Below are positions 52,631 to 60,691 of a stretch of 64,000 nt of DNA, in pieces (the first letter of the stretch is position 1; the number at the start of each line of letters is the position of its first letter). This DNA comes from Microbispora rosea. Lineage in GTDB: Bacteria; Actinomycetota; Actinomycetes; Streptosporangiales; Streptosporangiaceae. Location of the stretch: positions 1 through 64,000 of the forward strand of contig NZ_FTNI01000019.1 of NCBI RefSeq assembly GCF_900156315.1, read 5' to 3'. Below the pieces are notes generated by a model. The model saw only the letters and a list, made by a program, of their open reading frames with translations. It searched no databases and had not been told where the DNA came from. The position numbers were made by a program, and so were the translations under genes.

Positions 52631-53311
52631 ATGCGCAAGTTGGTCGTGGCCGTGGCCCTGCTGGCCATCGTGCTCGTCGTGCTCGACCGGGTCGCCGTGG
52701 TCGGGGTGCAGCGTGAGATCGCCCGCCAGATCGAGGCCAAGTACGACCTCGCGGAGGCCCCCTCGGTGCAGGTCAAGGGCGTGCCGTTCCTCACCCAGGC
52801 CATCTCGGGCCGATACGAGGAGATCAGCATCGGCATCGGGAAGGTGGAGCGGGAGGGCGTCCAGCTCGAGCGCATCGACGCCACCTTGTACGGTGTGACC
52901 GCCCCGCTCTCCGACCTGATCCAGAACGCCGCGACCACCGACATCAGGGCCGACCGCGTGACCGGGACCGTGGTCATCTCCAGGCAGACACTGTCGGCCC
53001 GCGCGCCGCGCGGCATCAAGGTCGAAGGTACGGGCGACGACGAGCTCCGCGTCTCCGGCAACGTGCCCGTGCTCGGAAACCAGGTGCCGATCACCGCCGA
53101 CATGAAGATCCAGGTGGTCCAGGGCGCGATACGGCTCACGCCCACGAACGTGAAGATCGCCGGCGGCATCCCCGTGCCGAACCCCGAGCGGCTCATCTCG
53201 TTCACCGTGCCGGTGAAGAACCTGCCGCTCAACCTCAGGATCACCCGCGTGAAGTCGACGAGCGAAGGGCTCGCGGTCCAGGGCACCGCGTCCGATGTCC
53301 CCCTCCGATGA
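52631..53311 (+). CDS. DUF2993 (LmeA-like) envelope protein
   Basis: A 226-residue protein with an N-terminal signal or anchor helix (KLVVAVALLAIVLVVLDRVA) and a beta-rich DUF2993 domain (QVKGVPFLTQAISGRYEEIS, RADRVTGTVVISRQTLSARA). In mycobacteria the relative LmeA acts in envelope lipoglycan elongation; a periplasmic lipid-binding role is inferred here. Its end overlaps the next gene by 17 nt in another frame, so it is likely co-expressed with the sigma factor. Confidence 0.88.
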   Translation: MRKLVVAVALLAIVLVVLDRVAVVGVQREIARQIEAKYDLAEAPSVQVKGVPFLTQAISGRYEEISIGIGKVEREGVQLERIDATLYGVTAPLSDLIQNAATTDIRADRVTGTVVISRQTLSARAPRGIKVEGTGDDELRVSGNVPVLGNQVPITADMKIQVVQGAIRLTPTNVKIAGGIPVPNPERLISFTVPVKNLPLNLRITRVKSTSEGLAVQGTASDVPLR

Positions 53312-53885
53312 GGTCCCGCGTGACGATGGTCACACCGCCGAACCGTCGCGTCCCGGCGTACGTGATGAGGGTGTGAGTCCAGCCGGAACCGCCGACGAGG
53401 AGCTCATACGCGCACTTTGGGAGGATCACGGAGGGCCGCTGTACGGCTACGTGCTGCGGTTGACCGGTGATCCGGGCAGGGCGGAGGACGTGGTGCAGGA
53501 GACGCTGCTTCGGGCCTGGCGGCATCCCTCCGGGCTCCAGGGACGCCCTGTCCGCGCATGGCTGTTCACCGTCGCCCGCAATCTCGTCGTCGATCAGCAC
53601 CGGGCCCGCAAGTCCAGGCCGCCGGAGACGGGAGACGAGGCGCTCGCCGTGCTGCCCGCCGACGACGAGCTGGAACGCGCCGTCGAGTCGTGGGGGGTGG
53701 CGGAGGCGCTGGCCTCGCTCAGGGCGGAGCACCGCGAGGTGCTTCTTGAGACGTACTACCGGGGGAGATCGGTGAAGGAGGCGTCGGAGATCCTCGGCAT
53801 CCCGCCGGGAACGGTGAAGTCGCGGACCTACTACGCCCTCCGGGCGCTGAAGCTCGCCCTGGAGGAACGGGGGCTTGCACCATGA
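53295..53885 (+). CDS. ECF sigma factor (SigL/SigK-like)
   Basis: A 196-residue extracytoplasmic-function sigma factor. Region 2 is LYGYVLRLTGDPGRAEDVVQETLLRAWRHP and region 4 is REVLLETYYRGRSVKEASEILGIPPGTVKSRTYYALRAL. About 30 acidic residues precede region 2. The ATG lies inside the end of the DUF2993 gene, and its stop overlaps the start of the anti-sigma gene (ATGA at 53882-53885). Activity is probably held off by that membrane anti-sigma factor. Confidence 0.94.
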   Translation: MSPSDEVPRDDGHTAEPSRPGVRDEGVSPAGTADEELIRALWEDHGGPLYGYVLRLTGDPGRAEDVVQETLLRAWRHPSGLQGRPVRAWLFTVARNLVVDQHRARKSRPPETGDEALAVLPADDELERAVESWGVAEALASLRAEHREVLLETYYRGRSVKEASEILGIPPGTVKSRTYYALRALKLALEERGLAP

Positions 53886-54829
53886 CCTGCGAGGAGGTGC
53901 GGATCTCGCTCGGCTCGTACGTGCTGGGGGCGCTCGACGCCGAGGAGACCGCCGAGGTCGAGGCCCACCTGGACACCTGCGCCGCCTGCCGGGCGGAGCT
54001 GTCCGAGCTGTCCGGGCTGCCGCCGCTGCTGGCCCGCGTGTCGGCCGAGGACATCGAGCGCGCCGCCGCGCCGCCGCGCGCCGTGCTCGACGGCGTCTTC
54101 GCGGGTGCGGCGGCGAGCGAGCCCGCGCCTGTGCCCGAGACCGTGGCCGTGGTTGCGGCGCCCGCGCGGCGCGGACGCCGGTCCCGCGTGCTGCTGGCGC
54201 TCGCCGCGTCCGTCGTCGTCGCGGCCGTAGGAGGCACGGCGTGGGTGTCGGCGGCGCAGAGGGGGGCGGAGTCCACGGCGGCGGCCCCGGCCCAGGCGAG
54301 CCGGGCGAGTCAGGGAGAGATGGCCAAAGGGCACGCGGCCCCGGACGAGGCTGCCCAGGATCAGCCGGCGCAGGATCAGTCGGCGCAGGCGCTCGTGGAG
54401 CCCTTCGCCGCCCAGGAGTCGCCCGCGCCCATGTCCTCGTCCATGCCCTCGGCCACGGCGTCCGGCGGGGCCGTGGCGAGGAAGGTCGAGCCGTCGCGCG
54501 CCGAAGCGCCCGTCACCGCGTCGCCCGTGCCGTCCGAGGCGCGCGGAAGCAGCGGCGACGTACGGATCGTCGTGCGGCTCGTGCCTCACGACGGCGGGAC
54601 ACAGGTCGTCGCCAGGGTCGCCGGCGTCCCGGCGGGCACGGTCTTGACGTTGCGCGCGGTCGCCAAGGACGGCGCGGTCTCGACCCTCGGCAGTTGGACC
54701 GTGGGCAGGGGCGAATTCCGCGGTCAGAAGATGGTCCTCGAAGGCTCGACGGCGCTGCGCCCCGGCCAGATCGACCGGATCGAGCTCGCCGACTCCGCCG
54801 GTCGCGTCCTGGCGACCGCCAGGCTGTGA
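53882..54829 (+). CDS. membrane anti-sigma factor with zinc-finger domain
   Basis: A 315-residue partner of the ECF sigma factor. The cytoplasmic N-terminus carries the ZAS motif HLDTCAACRAEL (H-x3-C-x2-C). A basic stretch (RRGRRS) and one TM (VLLALAASVVVAAVGGTAWV) follow. Then comes a long low-complexity Ala/Gln/Pro-rich spacer with the repeat AQDQ, and a globular extracytoplasmic domain from about residue 220 that may sense the signal. It starts on the sigma stop codon. The layout is like RslA/RsgA-type regulators. Confidence 0.9.
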   Translation: MTCEEVRISLGSYVLGALDAEETAEVEAHLDTCAACRAELSELSGLPPLLARVSAEDIERAAAPPRAVLDGVFAGAAASEPAPVPETVAVVAAPARRGRRSRVLLALAASVVVAAVGGTAWVSAAQRGAESTAAAPAQASRASQGEMAKGHAAPDEAAQDQPAQDQSAQALVEPFAAQESPAPMSSSMPSATASGGAVARKVEPSRAEAPVTASPVPSEARGSSGDVRIVVRLVPHDGGTQVVARVAGVPAGTVLTLRAVAKDGAVSTLGSWTVGRGEFRGQKMVLEGSTALRPGQIDRIELADSAGRVLATARL

Positions 54830-54886
54830 CCTGGCCGTGATCCGGCGCGGGAATCGACCGCACCGGGCGTAGGGTTGCAGACGGTG

Positions 54887-55333
54887 ATGGCAGGGATCGC
54901 GACCCTCGTGGCCACGCTCGTTCTGGGCGTGGTCTTCGGGCTGCTCCTGAGACGGCGCGACGGAAGGATGCGGGTCGTGGAACACGCCCTCGTGACGCGT
55001 GGTGATCTCGGCGCCGACCTTGGTGAGCGCGCCACGCTGGTGCAGTTCTCGACCGCGTTCTGCCAGCCCTGCCGCGCGACCAGGCGGGTCCTGGACGAGG
55101 TGGCCGGCATGGTCCCCGGCGTCCGGCACGTGGAGATCGACGCGGAGTCGCGCCTCGATCTGGTCAGGCGTTTCGACGTGTTGCGCACCCCGACCGTGCT
55201 CGTCCTCGACGCGGCGGGCAACGTGGTGAAGAGGGCGTCCGGCCTGCCGCGCAAGGCCGATGTCATCGCCGCGCTCGGCGCCGCCGTGGACGGCGCGTCT
55301 CACGGTCCGTCTCAACCATCGGACAAGGTGTGA
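54887..55333 (+). CDS. membrane-anchored thioredoxin-like protein
   Basis: A protein of about 148 residues with an N-terminal anchor (GIATLVATLVLGVVFGLLL) and a thioredoxin domain with active site FCQPC, plus the cis-Pro in VLRTPTVLVLDAAG. ATG 54887 is used; GTG 54884 lies 8 nt past TAGGGT and would be a leaderless alternative. The catalytic part should face outside or sit at the membrane. It precedes the cysteine-leader sulfur operon, so a redox or sulfur role is likely. Confidence 0.88.
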   Translation: MAGIATLVATLVLGVVFGLLLRRRDGRMRVVEHALVTRGDLGADLGERATLVQFSTAFCQPCRATRRVLDEVAGMVPGVRHVEIDAESRLDLVRRFDVLRTPTVLVLDAAGNVVKRASGLPRKADVIAALGAAVDGASHGPSQPSDKV

Positions 55334-55365
55334 CAGATGCCGAGACGGAAGGTACTGTCGTGGTC

Positions 55366-55449
55366 ATGACTCCCACGACAGAGCTGCTCACGAAGCGGCG
55401 CGCGGTGGACTTCTGCCGCGTCGCGACATCGCTCTGTCGCATGGCCTGA
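55366..55449 (+). CDS. 27-residue cysteine-containing leader peptide
   Basis: A short reading frame, MTPTTELLTKRRAVDFCRVA followed by TSLCRMA, ends 57 nt before the DUF4395 start. RRxVDxCRV...C is the hallmark of the putative leader peptides found upstream of actinobacterial sulfur-assimilation genes. TACTGT (55353-55358) could be its -10. Ribosome pausing at the two Cys codons when cysteine is scarce would change the fold of the following leader. No other role is suggested by its size. Confidence 0.75.
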   Translation: MTPTTELLTKRRAVDFCRVATSLCRMA

Positions 55450-55496
55450 GGGTGATTCCTGCGGCTTCGTGCCGCGTCCAAAGAATCCTTCAGGAG
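55446..55496 (+). promoter_or_regulatory. translation switch after the leader peptide
   Basis: CTGAGGGTGATTC (55446-55458), covering the leader stop codon, can pair with GAATCCTTCAG (55483-55493), which includes part of the AGGAG ribosome binding site of the DUF4395 gene. A small GCGGC/GCCGC hairpin lies between them (55461-55475). Translation state of the leader could thus open or close that site. This is read by eye and needs folding. Confidence 0.45.
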
Positions 55497-55506
55497 CATC
55501 CCCACG

Positions 55507-55917
55507 ATGCAGATCGACCCTCGTGGCCCGCGTTTCGGCGCGGCGGTGACAAGTGTGGTCCTCGCGGTCGTACTGGTCACTCAGAATCCCTGGTTGCTCG
55601 CCGCGCAGGCGGTCGTCTTCGCGCTCGGCGCCGCTGACGCGTCGCCGTACGGGCTGGTCTTCCGCCGGTTCGTGCGGCCGAGGCTGGGCCCGCCGGCCGA
55701 GACGGAGGACGCGGCGCCGCCGCGGTTCGCGCAGGCCGTCGGGCTGGGGTTCGCGGTGGTGGGACTGATCGGATTCGTGACGGGGATCACCGCACTGGCC
55801 TTGGGTGCGACAGCAGCGGCACTGCTGGCCGCCTTTCTCAACGCAGCGTTCGGCTTCTGCCTGGGCTGCGAAATGTACCTGCTTATTCGCCGTCTACAAC
55901 CTGGGAGAATCCAATGA
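55507..55917 (+). CDS. DUF4395 membrane protein
   Basis: A 136-residue protein with about four TM helices. The opening DPRGPRFGAAVTSVVLAVVL, the middle GLVFRRFVRPRLGPP and the end NAAFGFCLGCEMYLLIRRL match the DUF4395 family, whose conserved FCLGCE cysteines may handle sulfur or redox chemistry. Its stop overlaps the sulfurtransferase start (ATGA at 55914-55917). It is first in a three-gene operon downstream of the Cys leader. Confidence 0.92.
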   Translation: MQIDPRGPRFGAAVTSVVLAVVLVTQNPWLLAAQAVVFALGAADASPYGLVFRRFVRPRLGPPAETEDAAPPRFAQAVGLGFAVVGLIGFVTGITALALGATAAALLAAFLNAAFGFCLGCEMYLLIRRLQPGRIQ

Positions 55918-56753
55918 GCCGCTCCGCCGTTCTGGTGGACGCCGACTGGGTCGAGGCCAACCTCGACTCTCCGGGTGTCGTGCTCGTCGAGGTCGACGAG
56001 GACACCAGCGCCTACGACAAGGGTCACATCCGCGGTGCCGTGAAGATCGACTGGAGGACCGACCTGCAGGACCCGGTCCGCCGCGACTTCGTCGACAAGG
56101 CCGGCTTCGAGGCGCTGCTGTCGTCGCGCGGCATCGCCAACGACGACACCGTCGTCCTGTACGGCGGCAACAACAACTGGTTCGCCGCCTACGCCTACTG
56201 GTACTTCAAGGTCTACGGCCACGCGAACGTCAAGCTGCTCGACGGTGGCCGCAAGAAGTGGGAGCTGGAGTCCCGCGAGCTGGTCACGGACGTCGTCGAG
56301 CGCCCGGCCACGCAGTACGCGGCCCAGGAGCCCGACAACGACATCCGCGCCTTCCGCGACGACGTCGTCGCCGCGATCGGCAAGCAGAACCTGGTCGACG
56401 TCCGCTCGCCCGACGAGTTCACCGGCAAGCTGCTCGCCCCGGCCCACCTGCCGCAGGAGCAGGCGCAGCGCGGCGGCCACGTGCCCACCGCCCGCAACAT
56501 CCCGTGGTCGAAGGCGGCCAACGACGACGGCACCTTCCGCTCCGACGACGAGCTCCGCGAGCTCTACTCGGGCGCCGGCGTGGACCTCTCCAAGGACACC
56601 ATCGCCTACTGCCGCATCGGCGAGCGCTCCGCGCACACCTGGTTCGTGCTGCACGAGCTGCTCGACCAGCCCAACGTCAAGAACTACGACGGTTCGTGGA
56701 CCGAGTACGGCTCGCTCGTGGGCGTGCCGATCGAGCTGGGGGAGGCCCGCTGA
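55914..56753 (+). CDS. thiosulfate sulfurtransferase (two rhodanese domains)
   Basis: A 279-residue enzyme moving sulfane sulfur from thiosulfate to an acceptor. The first, inactive rhodanese domain begins VLVDADWVEANLDSPGVVLV. The second carries the catalytic Cys233 in YCRIGERS. The sequence closely follows actinobacterial CysA/SseA-type sulfurtransferases. It overlaps both its neighbours by 1-4 nt, so the three-gene order DUF4395-sulfurtransferase-DUF1416 is translated as a unit under the Cys leader. Confidence 0.94.
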   Translation: MSRSAVLVDADWVEANLDSPGVVLVEVDEDTSAYDKGHIRGAVKIDWRTDLQDPVRRDFVDKAGFEALLSSRGIANDDTVVLYGGNNNWFAAYAYWYFKVYGHANVKLLDGGRKKWELESRELVTDVVERPATQYAAQEPDNDIRAFRDDVVAAIGKQNLVDVRSPDEFTGKLLAPAHLPQEQAQRGGHVPTARNIPWSKAANDDGTFRSDDELRELYSGAGVDLSKDTIAYCRIGERSAHTWFVLHELLDQPNVKNYDGSWTEYGSLVGVPIELGEAR

Positions 56754-57052
56754 TGACCACGCAGGGTTGCGCTGCTCCTGAGCAGACCGTCGCGCTGCCG
56801 GCCGGCATCGACCTGTCCAACCAGGCCGTGATCCAGGGCGTCGTCTCCGGCGCCGGCACGGCGTACGCCCGCCTGCTGGACCACAGCGGCGAGTTCACCG
56901 GTGAGGTCGTCGTCTCCGACGAGGGCATCTTCCGCTTCTTCGCCGCGCCGGGCCAGTGGACCGTCCGCATCATCGCCGGCGGTGGCGTCACTAAGGACGT
57001 CCCCGTCGAGGCCAAGCTCGGCGAGGTCGCCCAGCTCTCGGTCGCCGTCTGA
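56753..57052 (+). CDS. DUF1416 protein
   Basis: A 99-residue protein beginning TTQGCAAPEQTVALPAGIDL, then VIQGVVSGAGTAYARLLDHS and a beta-rich end. DUF1416 proteins almost always follow this sulfurtransferase in actinobacteria and have no assigned function. The single conserved Cys near the N-terminus might accept sulfur. Its ATG overlaps the preceding stop (TGATG), and a strong terminator follows. Confidence 0.92.
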   Translation: MTTQGCAAPEQTVALPAGIDLSNQAVIQGVVSGAGTAYARLLDHSGEFTGEVVVSDEGIFRFFAAPGQWTVRIIAGGGVTKDVPVEAKLGEVAQLSVAV

Positions 57053-57065
57053 TCCACCGCTTCAC

Positions 57066-57103
57066 AGAAGGCCGGTGCGTTCCCGCGAACGCACCGGCCT
57101 TCT
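57066..57103 (+). terminator. terminator of the sulfur operon
   Basis: A perfect 16-bp stem, AGAAGGCCGGTGCGTT with AACGCACCGGCCTTCT, around a CCCGCG loop, followed by GCGTTTTC. It is the strongest intrinsic terminator in the window. Confidence 0.9.
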
Positions 57104-57124
57104 GCGTTTTCCTGTGGGCGGCTA

Positions 57125-57147
57125 GTATTACGTGCTACTTGTAATAC
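57125..57147. promoter_or_regulatory. inverted repeat before the AbrB/PIN pair
   Basis: GTATTAC (57125-57131) and GTAATAC (57141-57147) form a perfect 7-bp inverted repeat with a 9-bp centre. It is AT-rich against the local background and lies directly before the antitoxin gene, as expected for an AbrB-type autoregulatory site. Confidence 0.55.
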
Positions 57148-57165
57148 GTGATGGGGACGAGCGCG

Positions 57166-57393
57166 ATGCGACTGAACAGCAAGGGACAGGTGACCATTCC
57201 CGCCGAGATCCGCGAGAAGTACGGCCTGCACCCCGGCGACGAGGTCGACGTGATCGAAGTGGGCAACACCCTGCGGATCGTGCGCCGGGAGAGCAGCAGC
57301 ACGCGCGGCCGGCGGGCCGCGCAGCGACTTCGTGGCAGTGCGACGACGTCCATGACCACTGACGAGATCATGGGACTGCTGCGTGACGAGTAG
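57166..57393 (+). CDS. AbrB/MazE-type antitoxin
   Basis: A 75-residue swapped-hairpin AbrB protein: MRLNSKGQVTIPAEIREKYG then LHPGDEVDVIEVGNTLRIVR. A C-terminal toxin-binding tail ends DEIMGLLRDE. ATG 57166 matches the family start; ATG 57151 is also in frame. It binds DNA as a dimer and probably the inverted repeat just upstream. Its end overlaps the PIN toxin start by 11 nt. Confidence 0.92.
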   Translation: MRLNSKGQVTIPAEIREKYGLHPGDEVDVIEVGNTLRIVRRESSSTRGRRAAQRLRGSATTSMTTDEIMGLLRDE

Positions 57394-57817
57394 CACTCTG
57401 CGTGTCGTCCGCGAGCAGGCCACCCTCGTGGATTCCTGCGTTCTGCTCGACGTCGCCACCGACGACCCCAAATGGGGGGCCTGGTCCGCCGACGCCTTGG
57501 CTCGGACGCTGGACGAAGGACGGCTGATCCTCAATCCGGTCGTGTACTCCGAGGTGTCGGTCGGCTTCGCGAGCATCGAGAGCCTCGACGAGGCGTTGCC
57601 GCCCGAGGACTACGAGCGTGAGGACGTGCCCTTCGAGGCGGCTTTCCTCGCGGGCAAGGCATTTCTCGCCTATCGCAAGCGCGGGGGTGAGAAGAGGTCA
57701 CCGCTGCCCGACTTCTTGATCGGCGCGCACGCGGCGGTGCGGAAATACCGGCTACTCACCCGCGACACCACCCGATATCGGACCTACTTCCCCACAGTCG
57801 AGCTCATCGCTCCGTAG
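57383..57817 (+). CDS. PIN-domain ribonuclease toxin (VapC-like)
   Basis: A 144-residue PIN protein with metal-ligand acidic residues in LVDSCVLLDVATDD, VVYSEVSVGF, SPLPDFLIGAHAAV and LLTRDTTRYRTYFP. It is encoded by an overlapping frame (GTG 57383) behind the AbrB antitoxin. Unlike the island pair at 42,437 it uses an AbrB rather than a helical antitoxin and is not flanked by att-like repeats. It sits at the border between the sulfur operon and the membrane-protein region. Confidence 0.9.
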   Translation: MTSSTLRVVREQATLVDSCVLLDVATDDPKWGAWSADALARTLDEGRLILNPVVYSEVSVGFASIESLDEALPPEDYEREDVPFEAAFLAGKAFLAYRKRGGEKRSPLPDFLIGAHAAVRKYRLLTRDTTRYRTYFPTVELIAP

Positions 57818-57838
57818 GGAGGAGCGAGAGCCGATAGC

Positions 57839-59149
57839 ATGCGGCAGGTGTCCGGAACGTCCGCACTTGCCGCCCCTCGCCCCTCCTGGACGCTGTCACC
57901 GTACGCGTTGCCGCTGAACGCCCTGCGGATCCTCGCCAAATGCGCCCTGCCGTTGATCCTCTGGTTCTCCGCCGGACGGCTGGTGCGGTGGGCGCTGCTC
58001 CTGCTGGCCGCGACCGTCTCGCACGGCTCGTGGTATCAGGCCAGGCTGGTCCTGACGATGTTCCTCTTCACGCTCGTCGTGATGACGTCCCTCGCCACGA
58101 CCGTCGGCATGCTGTACGTCGTCCGCGAGGCGCTGCAGGAGACCCAGGCCCGGCGCGCGGGAGGCGAGGCCAAGGAGAGCCTGTTCAACGCGCTCAACCG
58201 CACCGCGCTCGTCTTCGCCGGCATCTACACGACATGGAGCTTCGTCGCCGACGACGCCCGGGAGTTCGCCGGCATCGACATGATGCGGCAGCCGGACCGG
58301 TATGTGCTCGACGCCGGCAGCGGCGACGACAGCGGGGTGGCGGCCGGGCTGCTCAACCTCGATCCGAAGGTCTCCCTGGCGACGATGATCGTCGCCTACG
58401 TGGTCAAGTGGTACTTCGGCCGCCGCCACGAGGCGGGGGAAGGCCGCTTCTCCGGCGTGCTCGCCACGTTCGGGGAACTCGCTTTCGCGTTCTTCGGGAT
58501 CAACGCGATCGCCGCCGCCGCGGGGGCGCGCTCCGACTGGATCGGTCAGCGGTCCGCCATCGCCGCCTGGCACGACTTCGCGGCCAACGCCGAGGAGAGC
58601 GTCCCGGGGTGGAAGCCGGTCGCGGAGTGGCTGGGCGGCGTCTGGCCGTACGTCATCGACGCCCTCGCCATCCCGCTCACGTGGCTGACGATCGGCATCC
58701 TGGTCTACGGCGCGTACGCGGAGGACACCCGGACCACGATCAGGGGGACGCGCCTGGAGCAGGCGGCGGTCCACCTGGAGCGCACCCACAACTGGACGCG
58801 TCTCGCCCTCGCGAAGCTGAGCGCCGGCTGGACCGCTCGATGGATCCCGCTGCTCAACTCCCTGCGCCTGACGGTGCGCGGGGGCGCCCCGCTGTTCGGG
58901 CTGTTCGCCCTCTGCTACGTCGGCCTGCACGTCGGCGGCGACTACCTCCTCAGGGCCGGTCGCTACCTCACCGCGAGCGAGGAGCCGTACCTGTGGTTCG
59001 CGACCGGTGAGCCGGTCGTCTACGTCGTGGACCTGGTCGTGACCCTGGTGACGATGTGCCTGATCGCCGCCACGTTCGACCTAGCCGCGACCCGCCGCAG
59101 GCTCACCGCCGGAACCGAAGAACATGATCGTTCTTCTCCTGCGAGGTGA
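57839..59149 (+). CDS. hypothetical polytopic membrane protein
   Basis: A 436-residue protein with about seven to nine TM segments (LTMFLFTLVVMTSLATTVGM, YVIDALAIPLTWLTIGILVY, VYVVDLVVTLVTMCLIAATF) and an extracytoplasmic loop around residues 140-180. It contains GMLYVVREALQETQARRAGG after TM3 and a soluble stretch near residue 310 (TRLEQAAVHLERTHNWTRLA). I know no family. The 3' end overlaps the convergent gene by 47 bp. It probably belongs functionally with the envelope proteins that follow. Confidence 0.65.
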   Translation: MRQVSGTSALAAPRPSWTLSPYALPLNALRILAKCALPLILWFSAGRLVRWALLLLAATVSHGSWYQARLVLTMFLFTLVVMTSLATTVGMLYVVREALQETQARRAGGEAKESLFNALNRTALVFAGIYTTWSFVADDAREFAGIDMMRQPDRYVLDAGSGDDSGVAAGLLNLDPKVSLATMIVAYVVKWYFGRRHEAGEGRFSGVLATFGELAFAFFGINAIAAAAGARSDWIGQRSAIAAWHDFAANAEESVPGWKPVAEWLGGVWPYVIDALAIPLTWLTIGILVYGAYAEDTRTTIRGTRLEQAAVHLERTHNWTRLALAKLSAGWTARWIPLLNSLRLTVRGGAPLFGLFALCYVGLHVGGDYLLRAGRYLTASEEPYLWFATGEPVVYVVDLVVTLVTMCLIAATFDLAATRRRLTAGTEEHDRSSPAR

Positions 59150-60017
59150 AGGCGGCCTTCACGAAGTCTTCGGCGGACTGATCGGGCACGTCCCGGTAGG
59201 TGCTCGGCCGTAGGACGACCTCGACTTCGTCGGTCAGGGACGGCGGGACCACGCCCATCATCTCCAGCCGATACGGTGTGCCGATCTTGTTGTCCTTGAC
59301 GTCGGGTGGCGTCTCGTTGTTCACCATCTCCACCTGCCACGTGCGCCCGGCTCGGTCGGTGAACCTGACCTCTACCGGCTCTCCGTGACGAATGGCGCCC
59401 TCGGCGTCGAGCGCGGTCCTGGTCGCCACGACCTTCAGCCACTGGCGGTCGGACCGCTCCGGCTTGCCGGTGGGATCCTTGATCTTCTCCACGGTCGCCC
59501 GCCACGACACGTGCTGCCAGACTGCCGCCTGGCCGGGCTGCACGACCTGGACGGTGTCGTCGGGGCGGCCGTACTTGTACGCCTGGTAGCCGAACACCGT
59601 CGGGGCGCCGGCGGCGAGCACGACGGACAGCACGGTTCCCCCCACGAGCAGGCCCGTACGCCGCTTGGGCGCTGTGGGCTCCTCTGCGGGCACTTCGGCG
59701 GGGGGCTCCGCGGGGGGCTCCGGGGATGGGGGAACGGGCGCGAGCGCCGCGGGAGGCGGCTGCCGGTTCGTCCGCAGCGCGGGGAAGGGCTGCGTGGACC
59801 TGTCCTCCCCTTCGGGCTCCAGAGGCGGCCACACACGCAGGTCCGTCGGTGGCTTCAGCGTGCCGGGGATGGGCACGGAGAGCGGAGCCGTCGGTATGGG
59901 CGCGGGAAGCGGGCCGCTGTAGGTGATGTCGGAGGGCTGCTCGGCCGGAGGAGCGAACCAGTCGCGGGCGTCCGGGCCGTTCCTCGGCGGGGTTCCGTCC
60001 ATGGGCGTCTCGGTCAT
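59103..60017 (-). CDS. membrane-anchored protein with proline-rich cytoplasmic region
   Basis: A 304-residue protein. Residues 1-120 are Pro/Glu-rich and disordered (PPSPEPPAEPPAEVPAEEP). A basic KRR leads to one TM (LLVGGTVLSVVLAAGAPTVF). The extracytoplasmic half (WQHVSWRATVEKIKDPTGKP, VEVRFTDRAGRTWQVEMVNN) looks like an Ig-like beta domain. It is last in a three-gene operon whose members share the plan basic tail, TM, beta-rich outer domain; it overlaps the upstream gene by 4 nt. Function unknown. Confidence 0.65.
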   Translation of the reverse strand: MTETPMDGTPPRNGPDARDWFAPPAEQPSDITYSGPLPAPIPTAPLSVPIPGTLKPPTDLRVWPPLEPEGEDRSTQPFPALRTNRQPPPAALAPVPPSPEPPAEPPAEVPAEEPTAPKRRTGLLVGGTVLSVVLAAGAPTVFGYQAYKYGRPDDTVQVVQPGQAAVWQHVSWRATVEKIKDPTGKPERSDRQWLKVVATRTALDAEGAIRHGEPVEVRFTDRAGRTWQVEMVNNETPPDVKDNKIGTPYRLEMMGVVPPSLTDEVEVVLRPSTYRDVPDQSAEDFVKAAFTSQEKNDHVLRFRR

Positions 60018-60691
60018 CGGCTCTCGCTCACGAGAGAGTGGTGGTCCTCCGCCTGTGAGATCAGCCGGCCGGCAGCGGCGCCGGACAGCCCCAGGTCGAT
60101 CTGCGCCTCGGGCGCGTAGTTGTCGCTCACCAGCGGGCTTACGGGAGGGATGAAGACGAGGTCGGCGCCCGGCACCGCGTCTTCTGGCACTTCGAAGACG
60201 AGCAGCCCGCTGGACCAGAACCCGGGCTGGATGTACTTGTTGAACAGCGTCAGTGCGTCGTTGACCTTGTCCGTCGGCTGGTAGCGCCGGCCGTCCGCCG
60301 TCAGGAGGACGGGGGGACTGAGCTTGCTCAGCTTGAAAGGCTCGCGCGCGCTCGTCGCCGAGACGTCGATCAGGAGGAACAGGTTGCTCGTGGCCACCTT
60401 GGACACCTTGTTGGAGTAGTCCGTGGTGTCCACGGCGTGAGCGGCCGTGACCGACAGGGCCTTGACGGTGAAGCGCTTGGTCTCCACCGTCTCGCCGATC
60501 CGGCCTTTGTAGGTCAGATAGGAGGTGCGCTGCTCGAAGGACATCGAGAAGTTCTGCTGTGCGTAGACCGCCGCCGCCGCGAGCACGATCCCGGCCGCTC
60601 CTGCGGCGATCCGCCGCCCCACACCGCGCCGTGGCGGCTTCTTGCGCGCCGCGCGCCGCGCGGTGCGGCTCTCCACCTGGGTGACCGCCAT
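60014..60691 (-). CDS. membrane-anchored extracytoplasmic protein
   Basis: A 225-residue protein with a strongly basic N-terminus (RTARRAARKKPPRRGVGRRI), one TM (AAGAAGIVLAAAAVY) and an outer beta-rich domain (VETKRFTVKALSVTAAHAVD, LFLLIDVSATSAREPFKLSK, SSGLLVFEVPEDAVPGADLV). The outer part resembles DUF4352-type Ig-like domains. Middle gene of the three-gene operon, with 1-4 nt overlaps on both sides. Function unknown. Confidence 0.65.
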   Translation of the reverse strand: MAVTQVESRTARRAARKKPPRRGVGRRIAAGAAGIVLAAAAVYAQQNFSMSFEQRTSYLTYKGRIGETVETKRFTVKALSVTAAHAVDTTDYSNKVSKVATSNLFLLIDVSATSAREPFKLSKLSPPVLLTADGRRYQPTDKVNDALTLFNKYIQPGFWSSGLLVFEVPEDAVPGADLVFIPPVSPLVSDNYAPEAQIDLGLSGAAAGRLISQAEDHHSLVSESR

